Below are positions 62,084-64,000 of a DNA stretch of 64,000 nucleotides, in pieces. The translations under genes were made by a program, and so were the position numbers. The notes beneath the pieces are model-generated. The model was not told the DNA's origin. It worked only from the letters and a program-made list of their open reading frames with translations, and did no database searches. The stretch covers positions 620,001 to 684,000 of the forward strand of contig JACOST010000014.1 of NCBI GenBank assembly GCA_016178705.1, read 5' to 3'. The stretch's first letter is position 1, and each line of letters begins with the position of its first letter. This DNA is from Deltaproteobacteria bacterium (GTDB lineage: Bacteria > Desulfobacterota > Binatia > HRBIN30 > JACQVA1).

Positions 62084-62538
62084 CCGCGGATTTCGCGGAT
62101 TACGCGGATTCAAGCACTCCTTCGTCCATCGCTTAGGACCAATCGCTTGTGCTCCAGACTCACCTTGGCGAAATTGATCAACAGGCCGACCGGGAGACCG
62201 GACGCCTTCAGGTAGGAGAGGATCTGGGCTCGATGCTGGTCGTTCAGGTCCTTGACGGCTTTGAGTTCGACCACGACTTGCCCGTGCACGACGAGGTCGA
62301 GCACGTGGTCGCCGATCGAGACCTCGCGGTAGGCAACGGCAATCCGCTTCTGCGACTCGAACCGGATCTGACGCGTGCGAAGCTCAACTTCCATAGCCGC
62401 CTGGTAGATCGATTCGAGGAAGCCAGGCCCGAGTTCTCGATGCACCTCCATCGCCGCACCGATGATCGCGAATGTGAGATCCTGGTGGATAAGTTCAGTC
62501 ATCCGTTTCCTTATCCGCGTAATCCGCGCAATCCGCGG
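62084..62538. mobile_element. Inverted-repeat cassette B3 carrying a GxxExxY nuclease-like gene
   Basis: Arms 62084-62110 and 62512-62538 are inverted with 25 of 27 matching (CCGCGGATT-CGCGGATTACGCGGAT). The only gene inside is the GxxExxY gene, whose stop codon touches the left arm. The cassette splits the DUF35 and thiolase genes, which are otherwise an expected contiguous pair. Cargo-free copies with related arms lie at 58139-58239 and 61534-61650. No target-site duplication is seen. Mobility is inferred. Confidence 0.6.
62110..62502 (-). CDS. GxxExxY protein (PD-(D/E)XK superfamily)
   Basis: 130 aa. The name motif is GPGFLESIY at about residues 25-33. Active-site-like residues are Asp in LDLVVHGQ and the VVELKAVKDL strand (E-L-K), as in PD-(D/E)XK nucleases. 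HRAQILSYLKASGLPVGLLINF is the family's C-terminal core. AAGGAA precedes the ATG by 4 bases. Function is unproven; proteins of this group are common in multi-copy among environmental bacteria. It lies between the family B arms of cassette B3. Confidence 0.9.
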   Translation of the reverse strand: MTELIHQDLTFAIIGAAMEVHRELGPGFLESIYQAAMEVELRTRQIRFESQKRIAVAYREVSIGDHVLDLVVHGQVVVELKAVKDLNDQHRAQILSYLKASGLPVGLLINFAKVSLEHKRLVLSDGRRSA

Positions 62539-62542
62539 TAAA

Positions 62543-63700
62543 CTATCTCCCCAGCACCAGCGCCGAGTAGCTCACCGTCGGTGGGGCTTCGTGGGGGGCA
62601 CCGCCGTAGCCGGTGACGAGGCACAGCTCGGCGCCCTTCACCTGCCGCGCGCCGCATTCGCCGCGGATTTGGCGCACGCCTTCGCGGATGTGGCCGAAGC
62701 CGGAGAGATGGCCTTCGGAGATCAGGCCGCCGGCGGTGTTGGACGGCAGCGAACCGGTGAGCGAGAGATTGCCGGCGTCGATGAAGGCGCCGACTTCGCC
62801 GGGTTTGCAGAAGCCGTAGGCAACGAGATCGTGGATCACTCGCGGCGTGAAGGCGTCGTAGAACTGCGCGACGTCGATGTCCCGTGGCGTCACGCCGGCC
62901 ATAGCGAACGCCAACTCTCCGGCCTTGGTGCCGCCCCAGTGCTCGCGGTCGTAGCCGTGCGGATGAATCATCTCCGACGAGTGCGATTGGCCGGCGCCGA
63001 GGATGCGCGCCGGACGTTTGGCGAGATCGCGCGCGCGTTCGATCGAAGTTACGATGCACGCGCCACCTCCGTCGGTGTTGGGACAACAGTCGAACAGGCG
63101 CAGCGGCTCGGCGACCCAGCGCGAATTCATGTAGGCGTCGAGCGTCATCGGCTTCTTCATCTGCGCGTCGGGATTCAGCAACGCGTGCTCGCGCCAGGTG
63201 ACGGCGATCTTGCCGTAGTGCTCGTCCTCAAAACCATGCTCGTGTTGCTGGCGTCGTTTGATGTGCGCCATGAGAGTGATCGCGCCGACGTCGCCGTAGG
63301 GCACTTGAAACTCCGAGCCGAACAACTGCATGGCAACGCCTTGCGGCCAGTTCTGCGTCGCAAAGCAACAGAGCACGGTATGACAGTAGCCCGCCTCGAT
63401 CGCGGCGATCGCGGCCTGCACCGAACCGCACGCGGTCGCGCCGCCCATGTCCATGGTGGCGGAGAACGTCGGCTCGATCCCGAGATAGGCGGCAACGCGC
63501 GCCGCCCAGCCGTGTTGCTCGCCCATGATCGCCGGCATCATCACCAACACGCCGTCGATCTCGTCGCGCGGCAGGCCGGCGTCTTCGATCGCACGCTTGC
63601 TCGCTTCGAGGGTGAAACCCATCGTGCTCACACCCTGCAGTTTGCCGAAGCGCGAGGTGCCGACGCCGACGATGGCGCATTTGCCGCTGAGATTAGCCAT
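62543..63700 (-). CDS. Thiolase-like lipid-transfer protein, Ltp2/SCP-x type
   Basis: 385 aa. Thiolase fold without the full thiolase catalytic set: the N-terminal nucleophile region reads GGATACGSVQAAI (Cys present), a His loop occurs in SEGHLSGFGH, but the usual C-terminal CxG is VTGYGG. Such non-canonical thiolases pair with a DUF35 protein; in mycobacteria Ltp2-ChsH2 is a retro-aldolase for the steroid side chain. Also present: NTDGGGACIVTS and FYDAFTPRVIHDL. GAGGAATC lies upstream. Aldolase function is an inference from pairing. Confidence 0.88.
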   Translation of the reverse strand: MANLSGKCAIVGVGTSRFGKLQGVSTMGFTLEASKRAIEDAGLPRDEIDGVLVMMPAIMGEQHGWAARVAAYLGIEPTFSATMDMGGATACGSVQAAIAAIEAGYCHTVLCCFATQNWPQGVAMQLFGSEFQVPYGDVGAITLMAHIKRRQQHEHGFEDEHYGKIAVTWREHALLNPDAQMKKPMTLDAYMNSRWVAEPLRLFDCCPNTDGGGACIVTSIERARDLAKRPARILGAGQSHSSEMIHPHGYDREHWGGTKAGELAFAMAGVTPRDIDVAQFYDAFTPRVIHDLVAYGFCKPGEVGAFIDAGNLSLTGSLPSNTAGGLISEGHLSGFGHIREGVRQIRGECGARQVKGAELCLVTGYGGAPHEAPPTVSYSALVLGR

Positions 63701-63720
63701 GAGATTCCTCGTCTTAACGC

Positions 63721-63830
63721 GGCCCCCTCCCTAGCCCTCCCCCGTGGCCGGAAGTGGCCACAGGGGAGGGAACTCCGGTCCCCTCCTCCGTGAACATCTC
63801 CGTGAACGGAGGAGGGTTAGGGTGGAGGCC
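63721..63830. repeat. Inverted-repeat element, CCACCCTA family (A3)
   Basis: Arms 63721-63744 and 63807-63830 are inverted with 20 of 24 matching; the right arm CGGAGGAGGGTTAGGGTGG is identical over its length to that of the element at 32230-32377. Inner hairpins include GTGGCC around 63744. The right arm supplies the stop codon of the acyl-CoA ligase gene. No cargo. Confidence 0.75.
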
Positions 63831-64000
63831 AGTTCCCTTCCAACATCGCCAGCACTTGCTCGCGCACCTCGCGCCGTTTGGCCTTCATCGCAAAATTCTG
63901 CGCGATGGCGTCGACGAACACGACGCGGCGCGGGGCTTTGTACGGCGCCATGTGTTCCTTGCCCCACGCGATCAATGCTTCTTCGGTAACATCGCTCCCC
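63817..64000 (-). CDS. AMP-binding acyl-CoA ligase, C-terminal end (rest outside window)
   Basis: The last 60 residues of an ANL-superfamily acyl-CoA synthetase: ALIAWGKEHMAPYKAPRRVV, FVDAIAQNFAMKAKRREVRE. The conserved Lys of the C-terminal domain, which catalyses adenylation, is in AMKAKRRE. The protein ends NWPPP with the stop (63817-63819) inside the inverted-repeat arm at 63807-63830. It runs in the same direction as the thiolase and DUF35 genes and is likely the head of that operon, activating the substrate to its CoA ester. Confidence 0.88.
   Translation of the reverse strand, partial: GSDVTEEALIAWGKEHMAPYKAPRRVVFVDAIAQNFAMKAKRREVREQVLAMLEGNWPPP

Overview
The window is about 64 kb of dense, GC-rich bacterial DNA, open at both ends: a cytochrome P450 enters from the left edge and the end of an AMP-binding acyl-CoA ligase exits at the right edge. 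The gene content fits a Gram-negative, deltaproteobacterial-grade soil or groundwater lineage, possibly Binatota or Desulfobacterota-like. Signs of this are a CXXXY-type CcmE, two coupled DUF507 genes ahead of groESL, a myxobacterial-type Cys-rich repeat on a sugar dehydrogenase, and an EF-hand/dockerin-like VTVDELV fragment. Oxidoreductases are many (two P450s, two SDRs, an F420-type luciferase-like enzyme), along with DUF35 and thiolase genes. The placement is inference; I saw no rRNA or tRNA gene.

Layout. 0-12 kb: accessory catabolism (P450, TPP enzyme, SDRs, luciferase-like oxidoreductase, SnoaL-like protein with a decayed duplicate, methyltransferase), then a histidine kinase with a good sigma70-type promoter. 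12-23 kb: core genes (DUF507 pair, groES-groEL with terminator, engB, a coupled run from a glycosyltransferase through a spore-photoproduct-lyase-like radical SAM protein to murI, then serS). 21.5-26 kb: a nitrilase-family amidase, a nitrilase-fold/beta-propeller fusion that has lost its catalytic Cys, and a thioesterase. 26-37 kb: PAS-GAF histidine kinase, second P450, penicillin-acylase-like hydrolase, sugar dehydrogenase, esterase, GST, DUF523/DUF1722. 37.4-39.2 kb: a decayed island with a HEPN-like gene, a small gene, a dead tyrosine recombinase and a truncated EF-hand fragment. 39.2-42.6 kb: cytochrome c maturation genes (ccmE, ccmF, ccmH-like, a zinc-ribbon protein). 43-53 kb: epimerase, AmpG-like MFS, fused membrane/spermidine-synthase protein, then DUF3604, PpiC and HupE/UreJ genes. 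53.8-64 kb: hydantoinase/oxoprolinase A and B, a cyclase-AAA-TPR protein, a DUF35 and thiolase pair, and the ligase.

The most striking signal is a set of short inverted-repeat elements at gene ends. Two of them enclose a single small PD-(D/E)XK-type gene: DUF559 between 42-bp inverted arms (37/42 matching) inside the hyuB-hyuA operon, and GxxExxY between 27-bp arms (25/27) inside the DUF35-thiolase pair. Cargo-free elements with related arms lie elsewhere in the window. This looks like two repeat families, each associated with its own small nuclease gene, comparable in concept to REP/RAYT. It is a hypothesis, laid out in the findings.
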